This document shows positions 43,732 through 51,878 of a DNA stretch of 64,000 nucleotides, in pieces. Source of the stretch: Exiguobacterium sp. s146 (lineage in GTDB: Bacteria; Bacillota; Bacilli; Exiguobacteriales; Exiguobacteriaceae); the NCBI RefSeq assembly GCF_018618415.1, contig NZ_JACSMA010000001.1:1116001-1180000 (forward strand), read 5' to 3'. The notes below the pieces were generated by a model, which ran no database searches, had not been told where the DNA came from, and saw only the letters and a list, made by a program, of their open reading frames with translations. Position 1 is the stretch's first letter; every line of letters begins with the position of its first letter. Position numbers and translations under genes: made by a program.

Positions 43732-44468
43732 TGACGTTCCATGAGATGAACCCGACCATTAAATTTCTGACCGTCACGTTGCTCATGTTCGGCCTCGCCT
43801 TTATCTATAACCCATGGACCCCACTCACCGTATTCATTGGCATACTAATCCTTCAGTCGCTGTTTTCTTCCATTAGCTGGAGGCGGTGGGGGCTGTTCAT
43901 GATTCCCTTTTTATTCACCGCGCTCGGGACGTTATGGACGACACTCGTCTTTGGAAAGGAGACGGGCGGGGAAATTCTCTTCACGTTGTTAGGCAACGAT
44001 GTCACTGCCGAGAATGTGATGCTGGCAGCGACACTCGCCTTACGGGTGTTAGCATTCACGGCGGTGTCACTCCTGTTCACACTGACGACGGACCCCAAAC
44101 GGTTCATCTACAGCTTGATGCAACAAGGGAAGTTGTCGCCCAAAATCGCTTACAGTGTCTTCGTCGGTTTTCGTTTCTTCCCGATTTTAAAACATGAACT
44201 GATGCAATTGTATGAGACGCATGCTTTACGAGGCATACGGTTAGAGACGCGACTCGATCACATACGACATGCCCCGAAGTTAATCATTCCACTTCTTGCG
44301 GGCGCGATTCGTCAAGCGGAACGAATCGCTTTCTCGATGGAGGCGCGCGGGTTCACGGGGGAGCCTCGAGCTACCTATGAAGTGGTCCCCGTCACGCGGA
44401 GTGACTTTCTGATGGCGTCGCTCTTACTTCTATTGTTCGGAGTTAGCGCGTGGCTTGGCATAAAATAA
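43731..44468 (+). CDS. ykoC: YkoC, ECF transporter transmembrane component
   Basis: A 245-aa EcfT-type permease with five or six helices and the characteristic coupling region (SLMQQGKLSPKIAYSVFVGFRFFPIL and ERIAFSMEARGF, an EcfT Ala-Arg-Gly signature). It links the S-component YkoE to the ATPase YkoD. Last gene of the operon, ending at a bidirectional terminator. Confidence 0.92.
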   Translation: MTFHEMNPTIKFLTVTLLMFGLAFIYNPWTPLTVFIGILILQSLFSSISWRRWGLFMIPFLFTALGTLWTTLVFGKETGGEILFTLLGNDVTAENVMLAATLALRVLAFTAVSLLFTLTTDPKRFIYSLMQQGKLSPKIAYSVFVGFRFFPILKHELMQLYETHALRGIRLETRLDHIRHAPKLIIPLLAGAIRQAERIAFSMEARGFTGEPRATYEVVPVTRSDFLMASLLLLLFGVSAWLGIK

Positions 44469-44503
44469 AAACAAGACGACTCACTCGGAGTCGTCTTGTT
44501 TCG
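44468..44503. terminator. bidirectional terminator after ykoC
   Basis: Stem AAACAAGACGACTC / GAGTCGTCTTGTTT around ACTCG; the right arm lies in the end of the convergent gene at 44481. Confidence 0.9.
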
Positions 44504-45068
44504 TTTCTTTCACGATTCTAAACTTCGGTTTGACCGATTCGTTATTGAACGCCTCGAGCACGGTGTTCTCGTTGGCCATACGAATCTGTTGCGGCTCGCC
44601 TTTTGACGTCGTGCCGATACAGAACATATGAGCCTCGTGGTCGGCGAACAGCGCCTTATACGGAGTGGCGTGGTGCATCAAGCGACCTGGCGAGCCCCAG
44701 CCGACGATTGCCATCCCGCCGCTCGCCTCGACTTCATCGAGCGTTTCCTCCACGTAATGAAAGTTGACCTCGTCGAGCTGTGACTCGACGTATGGCAGGT
44801 TGTCATTGATGGCGAGCGTCGGGACGAGACTGATGACGCGCATCTCACGGATCGGTTGTGCGAGATGGTTCCGCATGAGCATATAGGCCCGCTGCGTGGT
44901 CGTGCCGGACAAGAAGGCATCGCTCATCCGGGGCGAATAGATGATGACGGCACAGATGACGCCATCGACGACATCGGTGAACTCGTACGTTCGCATATAT
45001 CGTTTCGTCTTATCTTCATTGAAGACGGACTTGACGCGAATCGTCACTTCCTCGATATGGGTGTTCAT
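44481..45068 (-). CDS. DUF1643-like protein
   Basis: A 195-aa soluble protein that resembles the DUF1643 group: an early IIYSPRMSDAFLSGTTTQRAYM where members have a NPS-x-AD loop, a central RVISLVP and GMAIVGWGSPGRL, and a late MFCIGTTSKGEPQQIRM. Family function is unknown. Ribosome-binding site TGAGGAAAT precedes the ATG. It lies downstream of the transglycosylase gene on the same strand, 34 bp away. Confidence 0.6.
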   Translation of the reverse strand: MNTHIEEVTIRVKSVFNEDKTKRYMRTYEFTDVVDGVICAVIIYSPRMSDAFLSGTTTQRAYMLMRNHLAQPIREMRVISLVPTLAINDNLPYVESQLDEVNFHYVEETLDEVEASGGMAIVGWGSPGRLMHHATPYKALFADHEAHMFCIGTTSKGEPQQIRMANENTVLEAFNNESVKPKFRIVKETKQDDSE

Positions 45069-45102
45069 AATATTTCCTCACTTTTGCTCAAATAGTGCCA
45101 GG

Positions 45103-45795
45103 TCAGACCCAGCCAGCGAACCATTCCAAATAGCGGATCGTATAGCGGGCGACTTGCTGCGTCGCCGACGCCTTGTCATCCGGTAAATAAGACACGTCGG
45201 TTTGATATGACTCATAAAACGACATCACATCGTTGACATACTGCTCGCTTCGGTTGTACTCGAAGATGGCGTTCCGAATCGAATCGGTCGAATCTGCCGT
45301 CGTCCCACCGTGCTCGCTCAAATAATAGGCGGCTGCATGGGCCGAATCGACGAGACTGTGCGGGTCGGCTTGGCCGTCGTTGTTACCGTCACGTCCGAGA
45401 CCGCCATACTGTTCGATGAGGGCGAGGTCTGTCAAATCGATCTCGTCCTCGGGCACGTCTCCTTTTTGGTCGTCGGTGTCGTACTGCCAACCGAGCCACG
45501 TCCGCGGCATGAATTGGAACGGACCAATCGCCCCGACCGATGAACGCATCGATGAGCTATGAGAGAAAATCGTCTCGACACGATGCACCGCGGCGAGGAG
45601 TCGCCAATCGACGTCATAGGTCGCTGCCGCCTCCTCATACACGTCGCGATGGACGGCCGGGATGCCATGATCTCCGTAGTAGGCCCGGTAAAGGGCGTTG
45701 TTCACTTTATCATGTTGACCAAACCAGCCGATTGCGCCGAGGCACAGCACGATCACAAGCATGAGACCGGTCAGTCGCAAAATCAATCGTTTCAA
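45103..45795 (-). CDS. membrane-anchored lytic transglycosylase
   Basis: A 230-aa protein starting with TTG seven bases after AGGAGGC. An N-terminal membrane helix (LTGLMLVIVLCLGAIGW) is followed by an SLT domain: the catalytic Glu in AAVHRVETIFSHSS, GAIGPFQFMPRTW and the DGNNDGQADPHSL calcium-like loop, then AAAYYLSEHGG. It cuts the glycan strand of peptidoglycan from the outer face of the membrane. The frame opening at 45822 is not used since its site is missing. Confidence 0.87.
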   Translation of the reverse strand: MKRLILRLTGLMLVIVLCLGAIGWFGQHDKVNNALYRAYYGDHGIPAVHRDVYEEAAATYDVDWRLLAAVHRVETIFSHSSSMRSSVGAIGPFQFMPRTWLGWQYDTDDQKGDVPEDEIDLTDLALIEQYGGLGRDGNNDGQADPHSLVDSAHAAAYYLSEHGGTTADSTDSIRNAIFEYNRSEQYVNDVMSFYESYQTDVSYLPDDKASATQQVARYTIRYLEWFAGWV

Positions 45796-45873
45796 GATTC
45801 CGCCTCCTAGCTTTCTAGACAATACCCGAATAGTGTAGCATATAGCTAACAGGAAGGACAGGAGTGGATATTC

Positions 45874-46572
45874 ATGCTCGAACAGGCCGTCTTTACCATC
45901 ATTCTCGTGTACTTATTGATTGTCCAATTGTTCAACGCCCGGTTGATGAAACCGATGATTGAGACGCTCGGGCGAGGCCGCGTGTACGATCAGACCGTCA
46001 AGTCGGCGTGGGGGCTCTGTTTGCTGTTGCTCGCCCTCATCTTTTTGTTCCGCGTCCCGCCTGAAGCGGTAGGGCTCGGTTTCGCCCCGGTCGAGGGGGA
46101 TTTGCGTGCCTGGCAGTTCTTCTTTCTGACGAGCGTGCTCATCTCTGTCTTGATTGCATGCTATCTGCTCGTGAAAACGTCACCGGGTTTACGGCATCGG
46201 TTACGGCCTTATTATGAGCTCGAGATTGAGAAGCTGTTATTGCCACATACGAACCAGGAGGCGCGAGCGTGGGGTGCCGTATCCTGGACGGCCGGTGTGA
46301 CCGAGGAGTTCATTTTCCGTGGCGTGCTGCTCTACACGGTGTCCCTGTGGTGGGACGTCTCGTCCCCGATGCTCGCCTTGATTGGCGGGGCGTTGTTCGG
46401 TCTAGCCCACGCCTACCAAGGTGTCCGGGGTATCCTTGTGACCGGTCTCGTCGGGTGGGGACTTGGCTATTTATACTTGGCGATGGGCATCCTATGGCCG
46501 GTGATGATCGTTCATGCCTTGCTCGACCTTATCGCGGGACCGATTCATGTCGCCGATTCAAAAACTGACTGA
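45874..46572 (+). CDS. CPBP family intramembrane metalloprotease
   Basis: A 232-aa membrane protein with the three CPBP (Abi/Rce1) motifs: EEFIFRG (Glu-Glu-x3-Arg), FGLAHAYQ (Phe-x3-His) and HALLDL (His-x3-Asp). These form a metal site within the membrane. Members act as proteases or in bacteriocin immunity. Its 3' end overlaps the convergent hydrolase gene by 44 bp. Confidence 0.9.
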   Translation: MLEQAVFTIILVYLLIVQLFNARLMKPMIETLGRGRVYDQTVKSAWGLCLLLLALIFLFRVPPEAVGLGFAPVEGDLRAWQFFFLTSVLISVLIACYLLVKTSPGLRHRLRPYYELEIEKLLLPHTNQEARAWGAVSWTAGVTEEFIFRGVLLYTVSLWWDVSSPMLALIGGALFGLAHAYQGVRGILVTGLVGWGLGYLYLAMGILWPVMIVHALLDLIAGPIHVADSKTD

Positions 46573-47428
46573 CAGCCGCCTCATAGGCGGGCTGGTCTTT
46601 CAAGATACAGTTCGTATGTTCCGCGCCATGAATGAGGGCGAGCTCATTTTGGCGGTTGAGCGCATTCATCTCGACGGACATCCATGTCGGCACGAAATCG
46701 TCCTCGGTCCCATGGATGAACAAGACCGGCGCATCGATCGCCGCGAGCGCTCGTTTCGGGCGGACTTGGTGCATCCGGAATCCGGCCCGCGTCCAAAGGA
46801 AGTAATTGATTCCAGGCAACAACAAATCGCCAGGCAGTCGGTGCAGGACGTTCAACTGATGACGCATGAGTTGTCTCATGTCATCGAACGGGCACTCAGC
46901 GATCAAAAAGTCGACATCGGTCAAAGGTCCGGCTTGCAAAATCGAGGCGGCGCCCATCGATACGCCATGCAGGCCAACCTCGGAGACGGACTCGTTGGCC
47001 CGCAACCAATCGACCCAATCGACGATGTCATGTTTCTCATGATAGCCGTACGACGCGTACACGCCCTCTGATTCACCGTGGGACCGTAAATCGACGGCGA
47101 GCAGATTGTAACCGAGGCGATGGAACATCGCCAAATGCGGGGCCATGAAGCTGTGTGACGCCGTATAACCGTGCACGAACACGATCCACTTCGTCGACCC
47201 TTCGTTACGGTAGACACGCCCATAGAGTCGATATCCGTCTTGAGAGCGGAGCGAGACGTGCTCGAACGGCACGTCGTGATAAAAGGATTGATCTTCCTTC
47301 GTATAGGGGGCCAACAGCATCTCGGGCGTCTTCCGTTTCCCTCGTGTCATGCGCTTGAACGCATAGTAGCTGATGGCATAATAGCCAGTGAATAATGTTG
47401 CGAGTCCAACCTTCCATCTTTTCTGCAT
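46529..47428 (-). CDS. alpha/beta hydrolase, membrane-anchored
   Basis: A 299-aa protein with an N-terminal hydrophobic segment and the hydrolase motifs VFVHGYTASHSF (oxyanion), DLRSHGESEG, the nucleophile elbow GVSMGAAS, the Asp in HGTEDDFVP and His in GAEHTN. It is similar in plan to the 11522-12409 protein. ATG 47428 is eight bases after AAAGGAGCG. Substrate unknown. Confidence 0.83.
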   Translation of the reverse strand: MQKRWKVGLATLFTGYYAISYYAFKRMTRGKRKTPEMLLAPYTKEDQSFYHDVPFEHVSLRSQDGYRLYGRVYRNEGSTKWIVFVHGYTASHSFMAPHLAMFHRLGYNLLAVDLRSHGESEGVYASYGYHEKHDIVDWVDWLRANESVSEVGLHGVSMGAASILQAGPLTDVDFLIAECPFDDMRQLMRHQLNVLHRLPGDLLLPGINYFLWTRAGFRMHQVRPKRALAAIDAPVLFIHGTEDDFVPTWMSVEMNALNRQNELALIHGAEHTNCILKDQPAYEAAVSQFLNRRHESVPR

Positions 47429-47611
47429 CTGAACCGCTCCTTTCCACATTATTGTACCCGAAAACGCGTTTTCAATTCACGCACCATGTGGGACGGGGCG
47501 TGCTTTGTGTGACGGAACGCCAAGGCTTATGTGTGACAACCCAGATTGTGCCGAACAGAGATGCCGCATATGATGAGTGCGGACAGTCACCAACTGGGAG
47601 GATGCGGACCG

Positions 47612-48037
47612 ATGGAGCGACAGGCGATGTATCAGTTTTTACAGGCATGTTTGGCGGGACAGACGGATTATACGGTGGAAGGGGTGACGTTTTATCGCGC
47701 CCCGACGCACGGGGAGCGACAGCACGCAATCATCTTGGACGTGTTGATTGACCGCTATATATGTCGGCCGGGACAGACGATCGAACTGTCGGTCCCGGAT
47801 CTCGCCGCTTCGATTGACGTGTCAGCGGACGAGATTGTCCGGTCGGTACTCGCGCTCGCCCGCATCACGCTCGTCTCGCAGCATATTGAAGAACGATTGA
47901 TTCGTGTCGTCTCGGCGGGCATCGATGAAGCGGGTCGACTGACGCTCGTCATCGACTTCAACGCCTGGCTGACACATCATTTAGGACATCTATCGGGCGA
48001 GTGGGTCGAGCTGCCGGCTCGCGTGCCTATCATGTGA
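47612..48037 (+). CDS. hypothetical protein with a helix-turn-helix-like middle
   Basis: A 141-aa soluble protein. After a short N-terminal helix, the region RQHAIILDVLIDRYICRPGQTIELSVPDLAASIDVSADEIVRSVLAL reads like a winged-helix DNA-binding unit (split here for description: LSVPDLAASIDV as turn, SADEIVRSVL as recognition helix). No wing motif or family match is clear. ATG 47612 follows GGGAGGATGCG. The function is unknown. Confidence 0.55.
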   Translation: MERQAMYQFLQACLAGQTDYTVEGVTFYRAPTHGERQHAIILDVLIDRYICRPGQTIELSVPDLAASIDVSADEIVRSVLALARITLVSQHIEERLIRVVSAGIDEAGRLTLVIDFNAWLTHHLGHLSGEWVELPARVPIM

Positions 48038-48048
48038 TTCTGTGAACG

Positions 48049-48092
48049 ACAAAAAGGGAAGGCCGCGACGGACGCGGTCTTCCCTTTTTTAA
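48049..48092. terminator. bidirectional terminator before hrtA
   Basis: Stem AAGGGAAGGCCGCG / CGCGGTCTTCCCTT with A5 and T6 flanks; ends both the 47612 gene and the hrtBA operon. Confidence 0.92.
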
Positions 48093-48736
48093 TGACGGGG
48101 CGATGGTTGGAGTCGCCCGTCCTGGAGCAACAGCACCCGGTCACAGACGTCGAGCATGCGTTCATCGTGGGTAATGACGAGGACGCGCCGTCCGTGTCGA
48201 TGTGCCTCGGTGACGAGCAATTCCATCACGCGACGACCGTTCTCGAAATCAAGGCTCGCCGTCGGTTCATCGGCCAACAGGAGCCGTGGGCGATTGATGA
48301 GGGCACGGGCGACGGCGACGCGCTGGCGTTCGCCACCCGACAAGTGCTTCGGCAGTTGATTGAGCCGATGACTCAGACCGAGGACGTCGAGCAGGTGGAG
48401 CGGGTCCTGTTTAGATTCGCTTTCGGCCTGGACGAGCTCGAGTTGTTCCCGAACCGTCAAATACGGGACGAGGTGGGCCTGCTGAAACACGAAGCCGATT
48501 TCATTCAATCGGAGCAAGCGCCGTTCTTCTTCGCCCGCGGCGAGCAACTCCCGTCCCTCGAGCTCGATGTGCCCGACGTCAGGTCGTTTCAACAAACCAA
48601 GAATTTGGAGCAACGTACTCTTTCCGCTCCCGCTCGGTCCGATGATGCCGATACATTCCCCAGGCTCGATCTGTAATTCGATGCCACGCAAAATCGGCTG
48701 TCCGTCATACGTATGGCAAATATTCGTCAGTTTCAT
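48089..48736 (-). CDS. hrtA: haem efflux ABC transporter ATPase HrtA
   Basis: A 215-aa MacB/LolD-type ATPase with Walker A GPSGSGKST, signature LSGGERQR, Walker B LLLADEPTASLD and switch His in ITHDE. Next to the permease and an HssRS-like two-component pair, it fits HrtA, which powers export of excess haem. Its start overlaps the hrtB stop by 4 bp. The order hrtB-hrtA is the reverse of Staphylococcus. Confidence 0.83.
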   Translation of the reverse strand: MKLTNICHTYDGQPILRGIELQIEPGECIGIIGPSGSGKSTLLQILGLLKRPDVGHIELEGRELLAAGEEERRLLRLNEIGFVFQQAHLVPYLTVREQLELVQAESESKQDPLHLLDVLGLSHRLNQLPKHLSGGERQRVAVARALINRPRLLLADEPTASLDFENGRRVMELLVTEAHRHGRRVLVITHDERMLDVCDRVLLLQDGRLQPSPRH

Positions 48737-49740
48737 TGTCCGATTCCTCCTAGCGCGTCGGCGGCGTCAAGCCGGCGCAATTTCCAAAGCGGCAACAGCG
48801 TCCCGATGAGTGAGAGGACGGTCATGATTGCACCATATGCGAGCACGTTACCTAAGTCGAACCGGAACGGGATGGCGTCCGGGACGAACGCTTCGGTGAA
48901 GCCTGTCAGCAACGTGGCAAACAGACTCGCCGCGAGCACGGTGGCCATGACCTGGATGACGAGTGCCGTGCCAATCACCCGGGGACGAATGCCGATTGCT
49001 TTCAGTATCCCGAGTTCCGGGAGCTTTTGGAGCGTCAACATATAAAAGAAAGCGGTCAAGATGAATGCACCGATGAACAGCAGGAAACCGCGCATCATCG
49101 TGAACGTGCCTTGTTCCGCCGTATACCCGGGAACGGCCTCGACGACGTCCTGTTTCGTCATCACCACGAGTGAGGTGTCAGCTTCCCCGAGCCAGGCCGA
49201 GACGTAGGTGGGCTGACCGCTGGCCGTCTGTAACGCTTCCCACGTCTCTTCTGTTCCCCAGACGACCGGGGCGTGGCTATAGCGCCCGTCCGTCGTCCCG
49301 ACGATGTTGAAGGCATACCCAGACGCGAAGTCCCGGACCGTGTCCCCAATCTCGACGTCACCGAGAAAGCTCGAGTCGACGAGTACGTCCCCGACGGCGA
49401 GGTCAAGCTCGGGTCCAATCGTGGAATCTTTCGGCAGTGTGAACAGCGTAGCGTCCTGTTTTGTCGTCCCATGGACGAGCGTCATCGATTTGACGCCGAG
49501 CGGGGTGAGCGTTTCGGGCGTCGGTCGTTCGATGAACGAGCGGGTCAATTGCCCGTCCGCATCATCGGCCAGTTGAAACATCTCGACATCGAGTTCACGC
49601 AAGGTGGCCCCATTATCGTAGGCCAGGCCGTCCGCAAGTCCGGTGATCAATGTCGACAATAAGACGATCAGCAACGTGATTACGAAGATGAGCGAAAATT
49701 TTCGTTTTTGCCGCCACATCTCTTTCAATCCTAAATTCAT
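48733..49740 (-). CDS. hrtB: haem efflux ABC transporter permease HrtB
   Basis: A 335-aa FtsX/MacB-type permease: an N-terminal membrane helix (FSLIFVITLLIVLLSTLIT), a periplasmic-type domain of about 180 residues, then three helices (FLLFIGAFILTAFFYML, LVIQVMATVLAASLFATL, YGAIMTVLSLIGTLLPLW). The MNLGLKEMWRQKRKFSL start is as in HrtB. It should move haem out of the membrane. The start lies directly at a terminator-like hairpin containing its own Shine-Dalgarno site. Confidence 0.83.
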   Translation of the reverse strand: MNLGLKEMWRQKRKFSLIFVITLLIVLLSTLITGLADGLAYDNGATLRELDVEMFQLADDADGQLTRSFIERPTPETLTPLGVKSMTLVHGTTKQDATLFTLPKDSTIGPELDLAVGDVLVDSSFLGDVEIGDTVRDFASGYAFNIVGTTDGRYSHAPVVWGTEETWEALQTASGQPTYVSAWLGEADTSLVVMTKQDVVEAVPGYTAEQGTFTMMRGFLLFIGAFILTAFFYMLTLQKLPELGILKAIGIRPRVIGTALVIQVMATVLAASLFATLLTGFTEAFVPDAIPFRFDLGNVLAYGAIMTVLSLIGTLLPLWKLRRLDAADALGGIGQ

Positions 49741-49772
49741 AAAAAAGCCTCCTTCATAGCGATGAAGGAAGC
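49741..49772 (-). promoter_or_regulatory. hairpin burying the hrtB ribosome-binding site
   Basis: On the minus strand GCTTCCTTCAT-CGCT-ATGAAGGAGGC pairs along 11 bp (one G-T), then TTTTTT and the hrtB ATG. The right arm contains AAGGAGG, so the folded RNA both ends transcription and hides the site of translation. It probably isolates hrtBA from hssRS read-through. Confidence 0.8.
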
Positions 49773-49782
49773 ATAACTGACC

Positions 49783-49802
49783 GAGATGAACGGAAGATGA
49801 AC
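49783..49802 (-). promoter_or_regulatory. HssR-type direct-repeat operator
   Basis: Minus strand GTTCATCTT, two bases, GTTCATCTC. The Staphylococcus HssR site is the direct repeat GTTCATATT-N2-GTTCATATT, so spacing and seven of nine bases in each half agree. It lies 43-62 bp upstream of the hrtB start. Confidence 0.8.
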
Positions 49803-49806
49803 AAGA

Positions 49807-51153
49807 TTACAAAGTGACGTAAAAGATGGTACCTGTTCCGAGCCGGGATTCGACGGTCAACGTGCCGCCGTGCAGGTGGACGATATCTCGGGCGATGGCG
49901 AGCCCGAGCCCGGTGCCCCGTCCGGACCGGGAGGCGTCCCCTTTATAGAACCGCTCGAACAGCCGAGCCTGCGTCGCCTCATCCATCCCGACGCCGACGT
50001 CCTGAATCGAGACGGTCGGTCGTTCGGCTTGATACGCCTTGATGGTAATGAGGTCTCCTTCTGCCGAAGCGTGAATCGCGTTCGTCAGCAAATTGGACCA
50101 CACTTGGGCCAGCAAGAGCGGGTCGCCGGTCACGACGAGCGTCGAATCGAGGTCCGTGGCGACAGCAATCCCTTTCTCGTCGAGTTGGAACGTGTGCCGG
50201 CGGATGACATCCTCGATGGAGGCACGTACATCGACCGGTGTCGTTAACGACACGTTGGCCTCATCGAGTCGGGCGAGGAGCAGTAACTGTCTCGTCAGCT
50301 CGGACAGACGCGACGCCTCATCGCGTATGATGGCGGCATGCGCCTTCGTGGCACCGTCGGTCGTTTCGACGAGTTCCGAGGCGTAGCCTTTGATGGACGT
50401 GAGCGGGGTCTGAAACTCATGGGAGACGCTCGAGACGAAACGTCTGCGCTCGCCTTCCGATTTTTCAAGCGAATCGACCATATCGTTGAAGCGGCGGGAG
50501 AGCGTGCCGATTTCATCGTTGCGCTCAATCGGCAGGTCACGCGGTCGGCCGCCGGACGCGACCGAATCGGTAGCTGCGGTCAACGTCCGTAGCGGGCGGA
50601 CGAGTTGACTCGTCGACAAGGCGATCAAGATGAACGCGAGTCCGGTCAACAACGCGAAAAACAAGCCGACGAATAAATGCAGCTCGCGGATTTGGGCACT
50701 CAGGTCGGGACGGATGAAGACGGCGTCGTTCCCATCGATGCTAAACCCGTACGTGTTGACTGCCTCGTTGTCGAACAGTCCGAGCCAAAACAAATGGAAC
50801 GGATAGGTGTGCATCCCGTCATACGTCTCGCCGGCCCTGACAGAGGCGATGACGTCGGCATCGAGCCCCTCGTCCCGGAACGTTCCACCATAGCGTTCAA
50901 TCGTATCGTCCGGTCGGACGACGAGCAACTGATACCCGGTCTGCGCGAGCAACGTATAAAACGTGGACGTCTCACCGTCGGTATGAGTCGCGAAGTATGT
51001 TTGCGCAGCCTCGGCCGTCTGTTCGGTCTTATCGCTATAGGACGGTTGCCACCACATGTAGTAGGCGACGTTGCTGACGAGCAGGGCGAGGGCGCCCGAC
51101 AACAGTAAAATCATGAACACGGTCAAGACGATTCGCGTATAGAGCGTCTTCAT
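49807..51153 (-). CDS. hssS: haem sensor histidine kinase HssS
   Basis: A 448-aa kinase with two membrane helices (about 11-30 and 160-180) enclosing an extracellular sensor, a HAMP linker (STSQLVRPLRTL), the phospho-acceptor His in VSHEFQTPL, N-box LLTNAIHA and G-boxes DVGVGMD and GRGTGLGL. The extracellular region has a GLFDNEAVNTYGFSI and AVFIRPDLS, very like Staphylococcus HssS. It senses haem and phosphorylates HssR. Start overlaps the hssR stop by 4 bp. Confidence 0.85.
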   Translation of the reverse strand: MKTLYTRIVLTVFMILLLSGALALLVSNVAYYMWWQPSYSDKTEQTAEAAQTYFATHTDGETSTFYTLLAQTGYQLLVVRPDDTIERYGGTFRDEGLDADVIASVRAGETYDGMHTYPFHLFWLGLFDNEAVNTYGFSIDGNDAVFIRPDLSAQIRELHLFVGLFFALLTGLAFILIALSTSQLVRPLRTLTAATDSVASGGRPRDLPIERNDEIGTLSRRFNDMVDSLEKSEGERRRFVSSVSHEFQTPLTSIKGYASELVETTDGATKAHAAIIRDEASRLSELTRQLLLLARLDEANVSLTTPVDVRASIEDVIRRHTFQLDEKGIAVATDLDSTLVVTGDPLLLAQVWSNLLTNAIHASAEGDLITIKAYQAERPTVSIQDVGVGMDEATQARLFERFYKGDASRSGRGTGLGLAIARDIVHLHGGTLTVESRLGTGTIFYVTL

Positions 51154-51815
51154 GGCGTCACCTCAAACGTATAGCCGACGCCTCGTACCGTCCGAATCAT
51201 GTGACCTTCGTCGCGGAGACGACCCCGCAAGCGCTTGATGTGGACGTCGATCGTTCGGTCGTCCCCTTCAAACTCGAGTCCCCACACTTGCTCGATCAAT
51301 TCATCGCGGGTGAACACGCGACCTGGAAATGCGGCCAACTGATAGAGCAGCTCGAACTCTTTTTTCGGCAAGTGAATCGTCTCCTCATGCAGCTCGAGCC
51401 GATAGTCGCGCAAGTCGAGTTTGAGCGGTCCGGCGGTGACGACCGTGGCCGCATTCTTGGCATAACGTTTCGCGACGGCTTGGAGCCGGAACAGCAGTTC
51501 TTCCGGAATGAACGGTTTCGTCATATAATCGTCGGCCCCGTGCTCGAAACCGCTCCGTTTCTCTTCCCATTCCCCGAGGGCGGTCAACAGGATGACCGGG
51601 ACATCCGTCATCCGTTTCAGCCGCGAACAGAGCGTCCGCCCGTCTTGGCCCGGCAACAGGATATCGATGACGGCCGCATCGGCGGGTCGTTCTTCAAACA
51701 GTCGTTCGGCGACGGTCCCGTCTGTCGCCGTCGTGACGGTGTGGCCAGCCCGCTGTAGCGTCGTCTCAATCAGATGCAGGATGGCCAAATCGTCCTCTAC
51801 AATCAGTACGTGCAT
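51150..51815 (-). CDS. hssR: response regulator HssR
   Basis: A 221-aa OmpR-family regulator. The receiver has the acidic pocket in VLIVEDD, the phospho-Asp in DAAVIDILLPGQDG and the Lys in DDYMTKPF. The winged helix carries LPKKEFELLYQL and RTIDVHIKRLRGRL. Beside HssS and the haem exporter, and with an HssR-type repeat before hrtB, it fits HssR. Confidence 0.86.
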   Translation of the reverse strand: MHVLIVEDDLAILHLIETTLQRAGHTVTTATDGTVAERLFEERPADAAVIDILLPGQDGRTLCSRLKRMTDVPVILLTALGEWEEKRSGFEHGADDYMTKPFIPEELLFRLQAVAKRYAKNAATVVTAGPLKLDLRDYRLELHEETIHLPKKEFELLYQLAAFPGRVFTRDELIEQVWGLEFEGDDRTIDVHIKRLRGRLRDEGHMIRTVRGVGYTFEVTP

Positions 51816-51845
51816 GTCTCTCTTCCTTTCTTGTGAAGGATATCG

Positions 51846-51876
51846 AAAACAGGTGACCCGTGTCAGGTCACCTGGA
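51846..51876 (-). terminator. terminator of the 51879 gene
   Basis: Stem CAGGTGACC / GGTCACCTG, loop TGACACG, and T4 on the minus strand. Confidence 0.75.
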
Positions 51877-51878
51877 CG

